Source: Coriobacteriales bacterium (GTDB taxonomy: Bacteria; Actinomycetota; Coriobacteriia; Coriobacteriales; UBA8131). Taken from it: a stretch of 62,448 nucleotides of DNA. How positions within the stretch are numbered: the first letter of the stretch is position 1; each line of letters opens with the position of its first letter. Positions 37,136 through 46,661 of the stretch are shown here, piece after piece. The notes under the pieces were generated by a model. The model searched no databases. It was given only the letters and a program-made list of their open reading frames with translations, and was not told the origin of the DNA. The stretch lies in contig JAIRXA010000042.1 in NCBI GenBank assembly GCA_031268525.1, positions 1 to 62,448 on the forward strand, in the 5' to 3' direction. Made by a program: the position numbers and the translations under genes.

Positions 37136-38205
37136 TTAAAGCCAAAGACCCTTTGGGATGCCCGATAGCCACCGATTGCGAGAACGTGGCCGACAGGACC
37201 AGGCAGATTGGCGCTCAACCCGAGTAATGAGCCGCGGATGCGCGGGTAGATATCCGGGTCGTGCTCTTTGAGGTAGGCCCAGATACCCTGTCGCAAGTCC
37301 TCGGCATCCTCACGCTCTGAGAGCCGTAGGAAGACCGAGCAGATCGTCATCATCATCGTCAGATACTGAACCATGTAGGTGCGTAGGCGTTCATTTTCTA
37401 CGTCCTTCATCAGCCTGAAGGCGTCGATCATCGTGCGCGTCACGCTCAACTGTTGTTCGATACACCCGATCATCGTCTGCTCGTTAACCGATTGGCCCTC
37501 ACGTCCGATATGGTAGCGATAGAGATCAATATCGAGATAAAGCATCGTTTGAACAGCAGGCAGGGGCGCATAGACAAAAACATTATCGACATAGAAGGTC
37601 TTGCGCGGCAGACGCAGGCCGATGTCATGCAGGAGTTGGGTACGATAGATGACTGCATGCATCAGCAGGTTTTGCGACGGAGCAAAACGCCCGACCTCAT
37701 CCCAGCCGAAAACGTGTCCTCGCGGCAAAACTCTGGTATAGCGAATCGGCTTACGTGTACCCCCATCGACCTTTTCATAGACATAATTGGCAATGATCAT
37801 ATCGACCTCCTGCCCGGTAGCGCGCAGTCGCTGCAGCTGGTCGAGCAGAGTGTGAAGCGCGTCGGCATCAAGCCAATCATCTGAATCGACGACCTTGAAC
37901 CAGACGCCCCGAGCGTTGTCGAGCCCCGTATTGACCGCTTCGCCGTGTCCGCCGTTGGCCTGGTGCACCACAGAAATCAGATCGGGATGGCGTCGTGCCC
38001 AATCATCGGCTTTTTGAGCCGTGCCATCCCGGGCCGAACCGTCGTCTACCAGAATGATCTCGATGACGTCACGATAGTTCTCGCAGCCCTTGAGGATGCT
38101 CTCGATACAGACGTCCATATAGGCGGCTGCGTTATAGCAGGGCACGGCAAAGCTGATGAGGGGTTGCGAAGGCGGGGCAGGCGATGGCTTATCGAAGGAG
38201 ATCAT
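37132..38205 (-). CDS. Family 2 glycosyltransferase
   Basis: 357 residues. GT-A fold: SFAVPCYNAAAYMDVCI, IEIILVDDGSARDGT, and the metal/nucleotide motif VDSDDWLDADAL. The C-terminal half is helical and shows no membrane segments. The start at 38205 (MISFDKPS) lies inside glf with GGAG ten bases upstream; the open frame continues far upstream to 38811 but only as an antiparallel-free shadow of glf, so it is not used. Paired with glf, it likely adds galactofuranose or a neighbouring sugar to a surface glycan. Confidence 0.9.
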   Translation of the reverse strand: MISFDKPSPAPPSQPLISFAVPCYNAAAYMDVCIESILKGCENYRDVIEIILVDDGSARDGTAQKADDWARRHPDLISVVHQANGGHGEAVNTGLDNARGVWFKVVDSDDWLDADALHTLLDQLQRLRATGQEVDMIIANYVYEKVDGGTRKPIRYTRVLPRGHVFGWDEVGRFAPSQNLLMHAVIYRTQLLHDIGLRLPRKTFYVDNVFVYAPLPAVQTMLYLDIDLYRYHIGREGQSVNEQTMIGCIEQQLSVTRTMIDAFRLMKDVENERLRTYMVQYLTMMMTICSVFLRLSEREDAEDLRQGIWAYLKEHDPDIYPRIRGSLLGLSANLPGPVGHVLAIGGYRASQRVFGFN

Positions 38206-39427
38206 CAGCCAGCTCCAGAGCTCGAAGTACGATCTGATCCATATTGTAGTAACGGTATTCAGCGAGCCGCCCGAGAGGATGAAAGCCTGACAGGCGCGTA
38301 AAGAGCATACGATAACGCTCGTATCGCTCCTGGTTTTCCTTGCCGACAATCGGGTAGTAGGCTGTCTGCGCAGGCGAACCATCGTAGGCCAGGGAATACT
38401 CTTCAAGCACCGTTGAGAGGGCGATGTCCTGCGCGGTAAGCCAGGTGAATTCCGTCGTACGCGTATAGGCTTCACTGACCGTGAAATTGATGGTCGCAGC
38501 CGCCTGCACGGGATTACGGTCATAGTGGCGGTAGACGAGGTCGAGCGTACGATAGGGCAACAGGCCAAAGCGTTGCTCGGCAAGTTCATCGAGTGCTCCC
38601 GTGTAGATGACGAGGCCTTCGAAGGGCTGACCGGCCAGTCGAACGGCGGTAAAGGGCGCGTCGCTGGTTCCTGTCTCCTCAAAAGCGATGATCTCACGCG
38701 CCTCGTAACCGAGGTGCACCGTGATGTTGGGATGGTCAAGCATCTTCTCAAACAGAGCGGTATAGCCATCGCACGGCATGCCCTGCCAGGGATCCTGAAA
38801 GTAACGATCATCGTAATCGACGAGCACGGGAACGCGCGCAGTGATCAAAGGGTCAATCTGCTCGGGAGTACTGCCCCACTGCTTCATCGTGTACTGCAGG
38901 AAGATATTTTCATAGACGTAGTCAGCAAGCTCGTGGAGGAGAGGGTCTGCGGCCTTGCGCAGCTCAATGATCGGCACCCGGGCGCCCAGACCGTAGCGCG
39001 CTTTGAGCAGGTCGGTGAGTTGCCTGGCGCGATCGGGTGCAAAAGCGGCCTCGATGGAGCTGAGGCTGAAGGGCACGGGCAGCAGTTGACCATGAACGTT
39101 TGCTAACACTTTATGCTCGTAGGCGCGCCACGCGGTAAAACGCGTAAGCCATTCATGAACACGCTCAGAAGCAGTATGGTAGATATGCGGGCCATAGGTA
39201 TGTATGAGCACGCCCGTCTCATCGAGGCAGTCGTAGGCGTTGCCGCCGATATGGGCGCGCATCTCGATGAGGGCGACACGCATTCCTCCACGTTCGGCCA
39301 ACTCGCGGGCGATAACACTCCCCGCAAACCCCGCGCCGACAATGAGCGCGTCGCAGGCCACAGGCGCACCACGGTTTTGTTCGCTCACTTTCTGAGGGGC
39401 TTCCCGGTAAAAAATCGTCGCCGACAC
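38189..39427 (-). CDS. glf: UDP-galactopyranose mutase
   Basis: 412 residues. FAD-binding GAGFAGSVIAREL, then IEMRAHIGGNAYD, GPHIYHT and the C-terminal GRLAEYRYYNMDQ of Glf. It converts UDP-Galp to UDP-Galf for surface polysaccharide. About 25 N-terminal residues precede the usual start; a later start is possible. The gene overlaps the following glycosyltransferase by 17 bases. TACAAT at 39467-39472 is a candidate -10. Confidence 0.94.
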   Translation of the reverse strand: MSATIFYREAPQKVSEQNRGAPVACDALIVGAGFAGSVIARELAERGGMRVALIEMRAHIGGNAYDCLDETGVLIHTYGPHIYHTASERVHEWLTRFTAWRAYEHKVLANVHGQLLPVPFSLSSIEAAFAPDRARQLTDLLKARYGLGARVPIIELRKAADPLLHELADYVYENIFLQYTMKQWGSTPEQIDPLITARVPVLVDYDDRYFQDPWQGMPCDGYTALFEKMLDHPNITVHLGYEAREIIAFEETGTSDAPFTAVRLAGQPFEGLVIYTGALDELAEQRFGLLPYRTLDLVYRHYDRNPVQAAATINFTVSEAYTRTTEFTWLTAQDIALSTVLEEYSLAYDGSPAQTAYYPIVGKENQERYERYRMLFTRLSGFHPLGRLAEYRYYNMDQIVLRALELADDLLR

Positions 39428-39540
39428 GTCTTTGTCCCGTCTCGTTTATCGCTCACCATCCTGACCATTGTACCGCAGGACGACACTATGGCGTATCATG
39501 TGTATACCTATGGACACACTGACACGGAAAGGACATCACC

Positions 39541-40542
39541 GTGAGTACCTTCACCGAACAGATCATGCAGCGAGCAGCCGCTGACCGCAAGACAATCGTC
39601 TTGCCAGAGGGATCCGATCCTCGCACACTGAGCGCAGCTGCCCGTGCGCGAGATGCCGGTATTGCCGATCTGGTCGTCCTGGCAAACGAGGCCGCCCTTG
39701 CATCCTGCGAAGAGGACCTCAGTGGTATTCGCATCGTTGACCCTGCTACCTCGCCATACAGGGAGGACTTTGCCCATACCCTCTATGAGCAGCGTAAAAG
39801 CAAGGGCGTCTCGCTTGAGGACTGTCGTCGTCTGGTCATCGATGAACTCTACCATGGCGTGATGATGGTGAAGACGGGACAGGCAGATGGCATGGTCGCT
39901 GGCGCGGCGCACGCGACGAGCGACGTCTTACGCCCCTGTCTTCAGATACTCAAGACGGCACCCAATTCCCAACTGGTATCGGCCTTCTTTGTCATCATCG
40001 TACCGGACTGCGTCTATGGCGCCAATGGGGCTTTCATTTTTGCCGACAGCGGCCTGGTGCAGTATCCCAACAGCGAAGAACTGGCCCATATCGCCATCAG
40101 TTCCGCACATTCCTTCCGTTCGCTTATTGGCGGCGAACCGGTGGTCGCTCTGTTATCGCATTCCACAAAGGGCAGCGCAAAGGGGCCGTCCATCGACAAA
40201 GTTCGGGACGCTGTCGCTCTCGTCGACACGCTTGCGCCCGATCTGCTGGTCGACGGGGAATTTCAGCTCGATGCCGCCCTCGTGCCTTCGGTCGGAGAGA
40301 TGAAAGCACCTGGTAGTCCGGTTGCAGGCCATGCGAATGTCCTGGTCTTCCCCGATCTCGATTCAGGCAATATCGCCTACAAACTTGCGCAGCGACTCGC
40401 AAAGGCTGAAGCCTACGGCCCGATCACCCAGGGGCTTGCACGACCCGTCAATGACCTCTCGCGTGGAGCATCGCCCGACGATATCGTCGGGGTCATTGCC
40501 ATAACCGCAGTTCAGGCGCAGGCTTCTCCCCGCCCCAGCTGA
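39541..40542 (+). CDS. pta: Phosphate acetyltransferase
   Basis: 333 residues, GTG start with AAAGGA upstream. Pta motifs: TIVLPEGSDPR, TGQADGMVAGAAH, FADSGLVQYPNSEEL and GQANVLVFPDLDSGNI-like GHANVLVFPDLDSGNI. Interconverts acetyl-CoA and acetyl phosphate. Its stop is only 14 bases from the convergent ackA stop, so the two acetate-pathway genes face each other rather than sharing an operon. Confidence 0.95.
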   Translation: MSTFTEQIMQRAAADRKTIVLPEGSDPRTLSAAARARDAGIADLVVLANEAALASCEEDLSGIRIVDPATSPYREDFAHTLYEQRKSKGVSLEDCRRLVIDELYHGVMMVKTGQADGMVAGAAHATSDVLRPCLQILKTAPNSQLVSAFFVIIVPDCVYGANGAFIFADSGLVQYPNSEELAHIAISSAHSFRSLIGGEPVVALLSHSTKGSAKGPSIDKVRDAVALVDTLAPDLLVDGEFQLDAALVPSVGEMKAPGSPVAGHANVLVFPDLDSGNIAYKLAQRLAKAEAYGPITQGLARPVNDLSRGASPDDIVGVIAITAVQAQASPRPS

Positions 40543-40556
40543 GAACAAAGCGTGTG

Positions 40557-41756
40557 TCAGCCCCTTGCCGCCCACAGGGCAAGGGCATCCTTGGCGATGA
40601 GGAGCTCTTCATTGGTGGGAATGACAAGCAAGGTGACGGACGAGTCGTCGGTCGAGATGACACGGTCGGCGCCGCGCAGGGCATTACGCCGCTCATCGAG
40701 CACGATTCCAAAACCCTCAAGCCCACTGAGTACCATCTGTCGTAGAATACTGTCGTTCTCGCCCACGCCTGCCGTCATGACGATGGCGTCAACGCCGCCC
40801 ATGCTGAAGGCATACTGGCCGATATAGCGTCGTATTGCATTCGCGTATATCTCCAGAGCAAGTTCTGCGCGCTCATCGCTATCTGCAACGGCGGTATGAA
40901 CATCTCGGATATCGTTTGAGATCCCCGTCAGACCCAAAAGCCCCGATTCCCGGTTCATCAATCGATCTACCTCCTCGGCGGACATACCGAGCTCCGTGAT
41001 CAGATACACCACGATCGCAGGATCGATGGAACCACAACGCGTACCCATGACCACGCCATCAAGCGGCGTAAAGCCCATTGAGGTATCGACTGAATGCCCT
41101 CGATCAACGGCGGTCAGAGAGCAGCCATTGCCGAGGTGGCAGGTGATGATGCGCAGATCTTCGAGTGGACGCTCAAGTATCTCGGCTGCACGAGCGGCTA
41201 CATAGCGGTGCGACGTGCCATGAAAGCCGTACTTGCGAATGCGATGCTGCGTGTAGAGTGTATCCGGTAAGGCGTAGCGAAAGGCACGAGGCGGTATCGT
41301 TTGATGAAAAGCCGTATCAAAGACGGCAACCTGCAAGGCTGCAGGGATGAGGGTCTGACAGGCTTCGATGCCCGTCAGAGCGGCAGGATTGTGCAGAGGA
41401 GCAAGTGGTACACATTCCTTAATCTTTGCGATGACATCCTCGTCTATGACGACCGACTTGACGAAGGCCTCGCCGCCATGCACCACCCGATGCCCGACGG
41501 CGATGATCTCTTCCAGATTGGCAAGAGCAACTGAGGAAGGGTCGAGCAGATTTTCGAGAACCGCTCGCACGGCAGCCAGATGGTCAAAAAGCGGCAGAGT
41601 GTCGGTTCGAGCAGCGTCGCCCAGACCGTGACTGTAAAAGGAATCGGGTGAACCGACTTTCTCACAGAGGCCCTTGTCGACGATTGCCAGACTCTCGCTG
41701 TCGAGCAGCTGGTATTTCAGCGAGGAAGAGCCGGTATTCATTACCAGAACATACAT
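40557..41756 (-). CDS. ackA: Acetate kinase
   Basis: 399 residues. ASKHA-fold kinase with N-terminal MNTGSSSLKYQLLD, CHLGNGCSLTAVDRG and TPLDGVVMGTRCG. Makes ATP and acetate from acetyl phosphate in fermentation. It is the last gene of the minus-strand run zinc peptidase-xseA-xseB-HIT-ackA, ten bases after the HIT gene. Confidence 0.96.
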   Translation of the reverse strand: MYVLVMNTGSSSLKYQLLDSESLAIVDKGLCEKVGSPDSFYSHGLGDAARTDTLPLFDHLAAVRAVLENLLDPSSVALANLEEIIAVGHRVVHGGEAFVKSVVIDEDVIAKIKECVPLAPLHNPAALTGIEACQTLIPAALQVAVFDTAFHQTIPPRAFRYALPDTLYTQHRIRKYGFHGTSHRYVAARAAEILERPLEDLRIITCHLGNGCSLTAVDRGHSVDTSMGFTPLDGVVMGTRCGSIDPAIVVYLITELGMSAEEVDRLMNRESGLLGLTGISNDIRDVHTAVADSDERAELALEIYANAIRRYIGQYAFSMGGVDAIVMTAGVGENDSILRQMVLSGLEGFGIVLDERRNALRGADRVISTDDSSVTLLVIPTNEELLIAKDALALWAARG

Positions 41757-41766
41757 TACGTGCCTC

Positions 41767-42114
41767 CTAATCGGCCGGTCCCATACGAATGGGCATCAGT
41801 GCCCCCCCGAGTACGTGTACATGGAGATGGTGTACCGTCTGTCTACCATCATCGCCGGTGTTGACGATGATGCGATAGCCTTTCTCGTCCACACCCTTGA
41901 GTCGTGCAACGGTCGCGACGGTAGCAAAGAGATGGCCCAGGAGGGGCTCTGGCACTTCGTCGCCAATGTGGCTGTAATGGTGCTTCGGTATGATCAGGAC
42001 GTGTACCGGCATCTGAGGATTTGCGTCCTCAAAGGCAATGACCTGATCATCCTCATAGACGATCCTGGCGGAAATCTCACCTTGTGCAATCGCACAGAAA
42101 ATGCAGTCCGGCAT
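41767..42114 (-). CDS. HIT-family nucleotide hydrolase/transferase (HinT-like)
   Basis: 115 residues with CIFCAIAQGEI at the N-terminus (two Cys of the usual zinc site) and the histidine triad HHLHVHVLGG near the end. Typically cleaves adenosine 5'-phosphoramidates. GAGGAG upstream. Sits between xseB and ackA. Confidence 0.93.
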   Translation of the reverse strand: MPDCIFCAIAQGEISARIVYEDDQVIAFEDANPQMPVHVLIIPKHHYSHIGDEVPEPLLGHLFATVATVARLKGVDEKGYRIIVNTGDDGRQTVHHLHVHVLGGALMPIRMGPAD

Positions 42115-42130
42115 CCGTTCTCCTCTTTCT

Positions 42131-42397
42131 TCAGCTCAGGTTGGTATCGACCTCGTCGTCGCTTTCCGGTTCAAGCTCCCCCATCAGGACGCTTACTCGC
42201 TGCTGGGCCTGAGTCAGGCGCTCCCTGAGGCTGCGCAGCAGGGCGACTCCCCGTTCGTAGCGCTCAAGACTCTCTTCGAGCTCCAGGCTGTCGTCCTCCA
42301 GAGCACGAACGATAAGTTCCAACTCATCAGAAGCGTCTCGAAAGCTCAATTGGTTCACATCGGGGATCTGCGGCTGTCGCGCTGTCCCATCCTTCAT
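42131..42397 (-). CDS. xseB: Exodeoxyribonuclease VII small subunit
   Basis: 88 residues, helical, with the XseB core LSFRDASDELELIVRALEDD-type segment and LEESLERYERGVALL. Binds the helical stalk of XseA. The start at 42397 has GAGGTGAG upstream and is one base past the xseA stop; the longer frame from 42439 is not needed. Confidence 0.93.
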   Translation of the reverse strand: MKDGTARQPQIPDVNQLSFRDASDELELIVRALEDDSLELEESLERYERGVALLRSLRERLTQAQQRVSVLMGELEPESDDEVDTNLS

Positions 42398-42398
42398 G

Positions 42399-43682
42399 TC
42401 ACTCACCTCGTGTCTCCTCGTCTGTCGTCCGTCCTTCAACCCTGCACGCCAGAAGGCCGTCCCTGAGTCTCAGGTCGATACGCGCTCCCCAGTCTACCGC
42501 ATCAACACTCGATACGATATGCCCGTCCTCGTCACAGGCAACAGCATACCCCCGAGCGAGCACCGCGAGAGGAGAGAGGCTTTCGAGCTTCGCCGTCAGA
42601 ATACCCAGAACGTTCGCACGGTCAGCAATGAGCCCCCTGCCGAGTGCCTTCATCCGAGCTTCTCCTCCACCGAGGAACGAGCTGCTGCGCCCCAGACGAT
42701 CATCGAGCGCCGTCGTGAGGCGCATCTGCGCCATCTCCAAGGCCAGTTCGCGCCGCAGCAGAGGGTGCTTGGGGTCAGTAAGCACGGGACGGGTCTCAAA
42801 ATTGGCAAGGTGGGCTGCCCAGCGAGCAAGGCGGGTCCGCTTCCCGTGGCGCATCCGACGCGCCTGGCTGTCGAGGTGCAGCAACAACTCGGTACCGTCG
42901 GGACTCACGCGCTCGGCTGCCGCAGTCGGTGTCGAGGCGCGTGCACTGGCCACCATGTCGGCAATGGTGGTATCCGGCTCATGCCCGATGCCGGTAACGA
43001 TGGGCACCGGAGAAGTGGCAATGACTCGGGCAAGTGCCTCATCGTTGAAAGGCATGAGGTCTTCGTAGGAGCCGCCGCCACGTACCAGAAGGGTGACCTC
43101 CACGCCAGCCTGTGCGGTTGCGTGGAGGCCGTCGATCAGCGCCTCGACTGCGTGTGCGCCCTCAACGGGCACACCAGCCAGTACTATCTGGGCCAGAGGG
43201 AAGCGGCGACGCAGGGTTCGCAAGACATCGTGAACCGCTTTTCCACGTGGAGAGGTCACGAGCCCGATTCTCAAGGGCGCTATCGGTATCGGGAGTTTAC
43301 GAGCGGGGTCCATGAGGCCCAAAGCCTCAAGTCGAACGGCAAGCTCGGCCACCTTCAGGCGTAAGGCACCCTCCCCCGCCAGACGCAGGGTTCGAACCTC
43401 AAAGTTCAGACGCCCCTTCGGCGCATAGAGCGAAAAGGCGCCCGCCGCCTCAACGAGCATCCCCTGTCTGATCGCAAACTGTGTCTGAGCAAGATTGTTC
43501 TTCCATATCAGACAGGGCAAAGCCGACTGCTCATCAGCAAGAGTAAAGTAGACCGCCTTATAGCCAGGCTTATCGGAGACTTCCGAGACCTCGCCGAGAA
43601 CCGTCATACTGATCTTTTGGAGCGAAGCCTTGGCGACCTTGAGTGCCTGGCTTACCGAAAGCGTTTCGGGATTTTCGCTCAA
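42399..43682 (-). CDS. xseA: Exodeoxyribonuclease VII large subunit
   Basis: 427 residues. N-terminal OB fold (MTVLGEVSEVSDKPG, YKAVYFTLAD), catalytic core with GLVTSPRGKAVHDVL, VRGGGSYEDLMPFNDEALAR and GIGHEPDTTIADMVA, then a long helical stalk and a short C-terminal beta strand. Degrades single-stranded DNA from both ends. Overlaps the zinc peptidase by ATGA. Confidence 0.96.
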   Translation of the reverse strand: MSENPETLSVSQALKVAKASLQKISMTVLGEVSEVSDKPGYKAVYFTLADEQSALPCLIWKNNLAQTQFAIRQGMLVEAAGAFSLYAPKGRLNFEVRTLRLAGEGALRLKVAELAVRLEALGLMDPARKLPIPIAPLRIGLVTSPRGKAVHDVLRTLRRRFPLAQIVLAGVPVEGAHAVEALIDGLHATAQAGVEVTLLVRGGGSYEDLMPFNDEALARVIATSPVPIVTGIGHEPDTTIADMVASARASTPTAAAERVSPDGTELLLHLDSQARRMRHGKRTRLARWAAHLANFETRPVLTDPKHPLLRRELALEMAQMRLTTALDDRLGRSSSFLGGGEARMKALGRGLIADRANVLGILTAKLESLSPLAVLARGYAVACDEDGHIVSSVDAVDWGARIDLRLRDGLLACRVEGRTTDEETRGE

Positions 43683-44347
43683 CGGCGTGCCATACCGATG
43701 AGATAGAGGAGCTGGAGAACCGAAATCAAAGCGGCGGCAATATAGGTCATGGCCGCAGCGCGTAAAACCCGCTTTGCGCCGCCCTGCTCCTGGGGCGGCA
43801 GATAGGTGCTCGTACTCACATACGCCAGAGCGCGGCTTGAGGCATTCAGCTCAACAGGCAGTGTGACCATTTGAAAAATGATGACGGCGACGTAGAGGAT
43901 AATGCCGAGCCAGAACAGCTCGAGCACTCCAACGATGAGCCCTATGATCATGACAAAGATCCAGATATTGGAGGCAATTGACACAGCCGGCACGAGGCTT
44001 GCGCGAATGCGTGCGGGAGCATAGCCCTGAGCATGCTGGACAGCATGTCCTACCTCATGGCAGGCAATCGCCGTTGCAGCGACACTGGCTGTCCCATAGA
44101 CCGACTCAGACAGGGAGACGACATTGGTCCGCGGGTCGAAGTGATCGGAGAGCTTGCCGGGAATCATCTGGATGGCAATATGCGAAAGCCCGTGCGCATC
44201 AAGCATTCGACGAGCAGCCAGCGCGCCCGTCAGCCCCGTACTGATCGGGATCTTGTTCCACTTCCGATACGACAGATTTATATATGCCTGAGTACCCAGC
44301 CCCAAGACAAGCATGGCAAGAACCAGAAGCACCCACGAAATATCCAT
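43679..44347 (-). CDS. YugP-like zinc-dependent membrane peptidase
   Basis: 222 residues, four membrane segments. The zinc motif HEVGHAVQH is preceded by a VVSLSESVYG block, and the third ligand Glu is in LPVELNASSRAL. Matches the family of small membrane metallopeptidases (YugP); the function in the cell is unproven, but related proteins are linked to membrane quality control. First gene of the xseAB-HIT-ackA run. Confidence 0.9.
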   Translation of the reverse strand: MDISWVLLVLAMLVLGLGTQAYINLSYRKWNKIPISTGLTGALAARRMLDAHGLSHIAIQMIPGKLSDHFDPRTNVVSLSESVYGTASVAATAIACHEVGHAVQHAQGYAPARIRASLVPAVSIASNIWIFVMIIGLIVGVLELFWLGIILYVAVIIFQMVTLPVELNASSRALAYVSTSTYLPPQEQGGAKRVLRAAAMTYIAAALISVLQLLYLIGMARR

Positions 44348-44470
44348 CTACGCTCAACTCCCACCCGTGTTCTCATGATCCTGCATTTCCTGCATTCAGC
44401 CACGAATCGTTCCTGGCAAACGCGCCTACCAATACTACCTCAGAATCGATCATTTGAGGAGACGGTAGGT

Positions 44471-45652
44471 CTATTGAGATAAAGTGGTCACCTGTAGTTT
44501 GCCAGCATGAAAGCTCAAGGCCAGACGTCCCTCAAGCAAGGCAAGGAGCTCTTCGCCGATCAGGTCACGCCGCCAACCTCTGAACAGATCCAGATCCTTC
44601 TCCCCTGCTGCAAGTGCCTTGAGCTCGGAGGCTGAGGCAAGATAGGAAGGCGCGATGTGCAGTTCGTGGGCTCGCAGACGCACGAGTGCGTTCATCAGGT
44701 CATGCGCCGCCGCGTTATCGACCTTCGGTGTGTTGGCATGGAGGCGCCTGGGCCATTGATCGTCAGGGAGGAGACGCGCCTCCTCGAGTGTCGTCAGAAT
44801 CTCCGTCGCCCACAGTCGACCGAGTCGATCACGCAGGCCACGAATACGAAAGAGCGACTCCAGATCGGCGGGGTCAGCACGAACAAGCTCGACAAGCAAT
44901 TCATCGGACATGATCCACTTGCGTGGCAGGTTGCGTTTCTGCGCGGTAGATTCACGCCATGCGGCCAACTCTCTGAGTCGAGCCAGCTGTCCAGAGTTCA
45001 AAGAGGTCGCATGTTTGACCTTATGCCACATTTCCCGGGGCTCATTGACGGTTTCGGCCACCTGTGCCATATGTTCAAAATCCTGCTCAAGCCAGGCGAG
45101 TCGTCCTACATCTGCCAATTCGTCGATCATGTGATCGTAGATGTTGGGAAGATAGCGCACATCATCGGCGGCATACGCAAGCTGGCGAGGGGTCAGGGGC
45201 CGCGCAGACCAGTCCGAAAAGGTATCCATCTTTGCGAGATCGATTCCCTGATAGCGCTTCACCAACACAGCAAGCGATGCCTGCAGTGGGAGCCCCAGCA
45301 GCATGGAGGCCCACTGTGTGTCGAAAACCGGACGCGCCGAAACCCCGATCTCCTGAAAGAGAATCGCACGATCCTGGTCGCCCGCATGAAAGACTTTCGC
45401 CACGGAGGTATCGGCGAAGCAGGGTTTGAGAATACCCAAATCGACCTGCGCAAGCGGGTCGATGAGCACCAGCTGCTCGCGAGTCGCCAGCTGTAGAAGG
45501 CACAGCTGTGGATAGTAGGTCTTCTCCCGCAGGAACTCCGTATCGATAGCCAGCACATCCGTGCCTGCGATGCGTTCGCAAAAGCTCGTCAGGGCTTCGT
45601 CTGTCTCGATCCAGCAGACGTCTGGCCTCTGCCGTCGTACCCCTGGTGCCAT
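44471..45652 (-). CDS. rnd: Ribonuclease D
   Basis: 393 residues. DEDD exonuclease: AIDTEFLREKTYYPQLCLLQ (Exo I), FHAGDQDRAIL (Exo II) and YAADDVRYLPNIYDHM (Exo III), followed by two HRDC domains (from about residue 205 and about 300). Trims the 3' ends of tRNA precursors. The start at 45652 has AGG just upstream; frame to 45760 is not supported and would overlap the divergent gene. Confidence 0.94.
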   Translation of the reverse strand: MAPGVRRQRPDVCWIETDEALTSFCERIAGTDVLAIDTEFLREKTYYPQLCLLQLATREQLVLIDPLAQVDLGILKPCFADTSVAKVFHAGDQDRAILFQEIGVSARPVFDTQWASMLLGLPLQASLAVLVKRYQGIDLAKMDTFSDWSARPLTPRQLAYAADDVRYLPNIYDHMIDELADVGRLAWLEQDFEHMAQVAETVNEPREMWHKVKHATSLNSGQLARLRELAAWRESTAQKRNLPRKWIMSDELLVELVRADPADLESLFRIRGLRDRLGRLWATEILTTLEEARLLPDDQWPRRLHANTPKVDNAAAHDLMNALVRLRAHELHIAPSYLASASELKALAAGEKDLDLFRGWRRDLIGEELLALLEGRLALSFHAGKLQVTTLSQ

Positions 45653-45740
45653 CGGACCTCGTTTCCCCTGTTCGTCTGTGAAAAATGCTGGGATAATGGT
45701 AGCACGACAAGGCGAGTAGTAAGGCCACAAAGGAGTACGC

Positions 45741-46661
45741 ATGGACATCCTGATCATCAATAACCTGTCTTCTGGTCTACGTGACGGAGCGATCTATGAG
45801 TTTGTACGTAAATTGGTATGCGATGGTGATCGTATCATGATGCGTTGCACAGATGGGCATACGCCGATCGGTGAAATGCTGAACGATGCGCGCTCCTTTG
45901 ACCTCGTGGTTGCCTCGGGCAGCGACAGCATGATCGCAGCCGTTTGTTATGAGCTCCGCAACAGCGGTGTTGCAATCCTTCCCTTCCCCGCAGGCACCAG
46001 CAATCTACTCGCAACCAACCTCGACATGCCCGACGAACCCGGCGCGATAGCTGCCCTCGCACGTGAGCATCTTGCCCTTGATTTCGATCTCGCCGAGATA
46101 AGCTATGAACAGGGAGGATCTGTACAAACCAGAGGTTTTGCCATCATTGCAGGCGCCGGCTACGACGCAACGATCATGGAGACAGCCAGGCAGCTCAAAG
46201 AGGCTCTTGGTCCAGGCGCCTATATCGCGAGCGCCTTTGCAAACCCCAACCCACGACTTTCACATTTCACGGTTACCCTCGATGACAAGACAATAGAAAC
46301 CGATGCCATTGCGGTTTTGTTGTTGAACTTCGCGAAGATATATCCCGACATCTCAATTACCCATGGCAATAACGCCCGTGATGGTTTGCTTGAAGTAGCG
46401 ATCATCAAACCACAGAACACCGTTGAACTCCTGCCAGCCTTCATCGCTGCCTTTCGCGATCGCAGTGGTGGTTTTCCCAGCAGAACCGACGCCATTGAAA
46501 CCTATCGTACGCATACGGTGCGTGTCGAATCCGAGCAGCTGCTGCATATTCAACATGATGGCGAGGCCCTGGGAGCAAGCACGCCACTTGAAGCGCATAT
46601 CCTGCCAGGTGCCACGCGGCTTATCGTCAGCCGGGAGGCCCTTGAGCGACTTTCAGTCTGA
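45741..46661 (+). CDS. Diacylglycerol/lipid kinase family protein (DAGK catalytic fold)
   Basis: 306 residues. The phosphate-binding region reads VASGSDSMI where the canonical motif is GGDGT, and PFPAGTSNLLATNL is the second nucleotide motif. The C-terminal beta-rich half, with GGDG-like positions absent, ends QHDGEALG. The changed first motif may mean altered activity. AAGGAG is placed before ATG 45741. The last bases overlap the convergent FAD gene. Confidence 0.85.
   Translation: MDILIINNLSSGLRDGAIYEFVRKLVCDGDRIMMRCTDGHTPIGEMLNDARSFDLVVASGSDSMIAAVCYELRNSGVAILPFPAGTSNLLATNLDMPDEPGAIAALAREHLALDFDLAEISYEQGGSVQTRGFAIIAGAGYDATIMETARQLKEALGPGAYIASAFANPNPRLSHFTVTLDDKTIETDAIAVLLLNFAKIYPDISITHGNNARDGLLEVAIIKPQNTVELLPAFIAAFRDRSGGFPSRTDAIETYRTHTVRVESEQLLHIQHDGEALGASTPLEAHILPGATRLIVSREALERLSV

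Noticed and set aside
38206..38811. N-terminal extension of the glycosyltransferase frame
   Set aside because: Overlaps glf in another frame; composition is rich in Ser/Arg and shows no domain.
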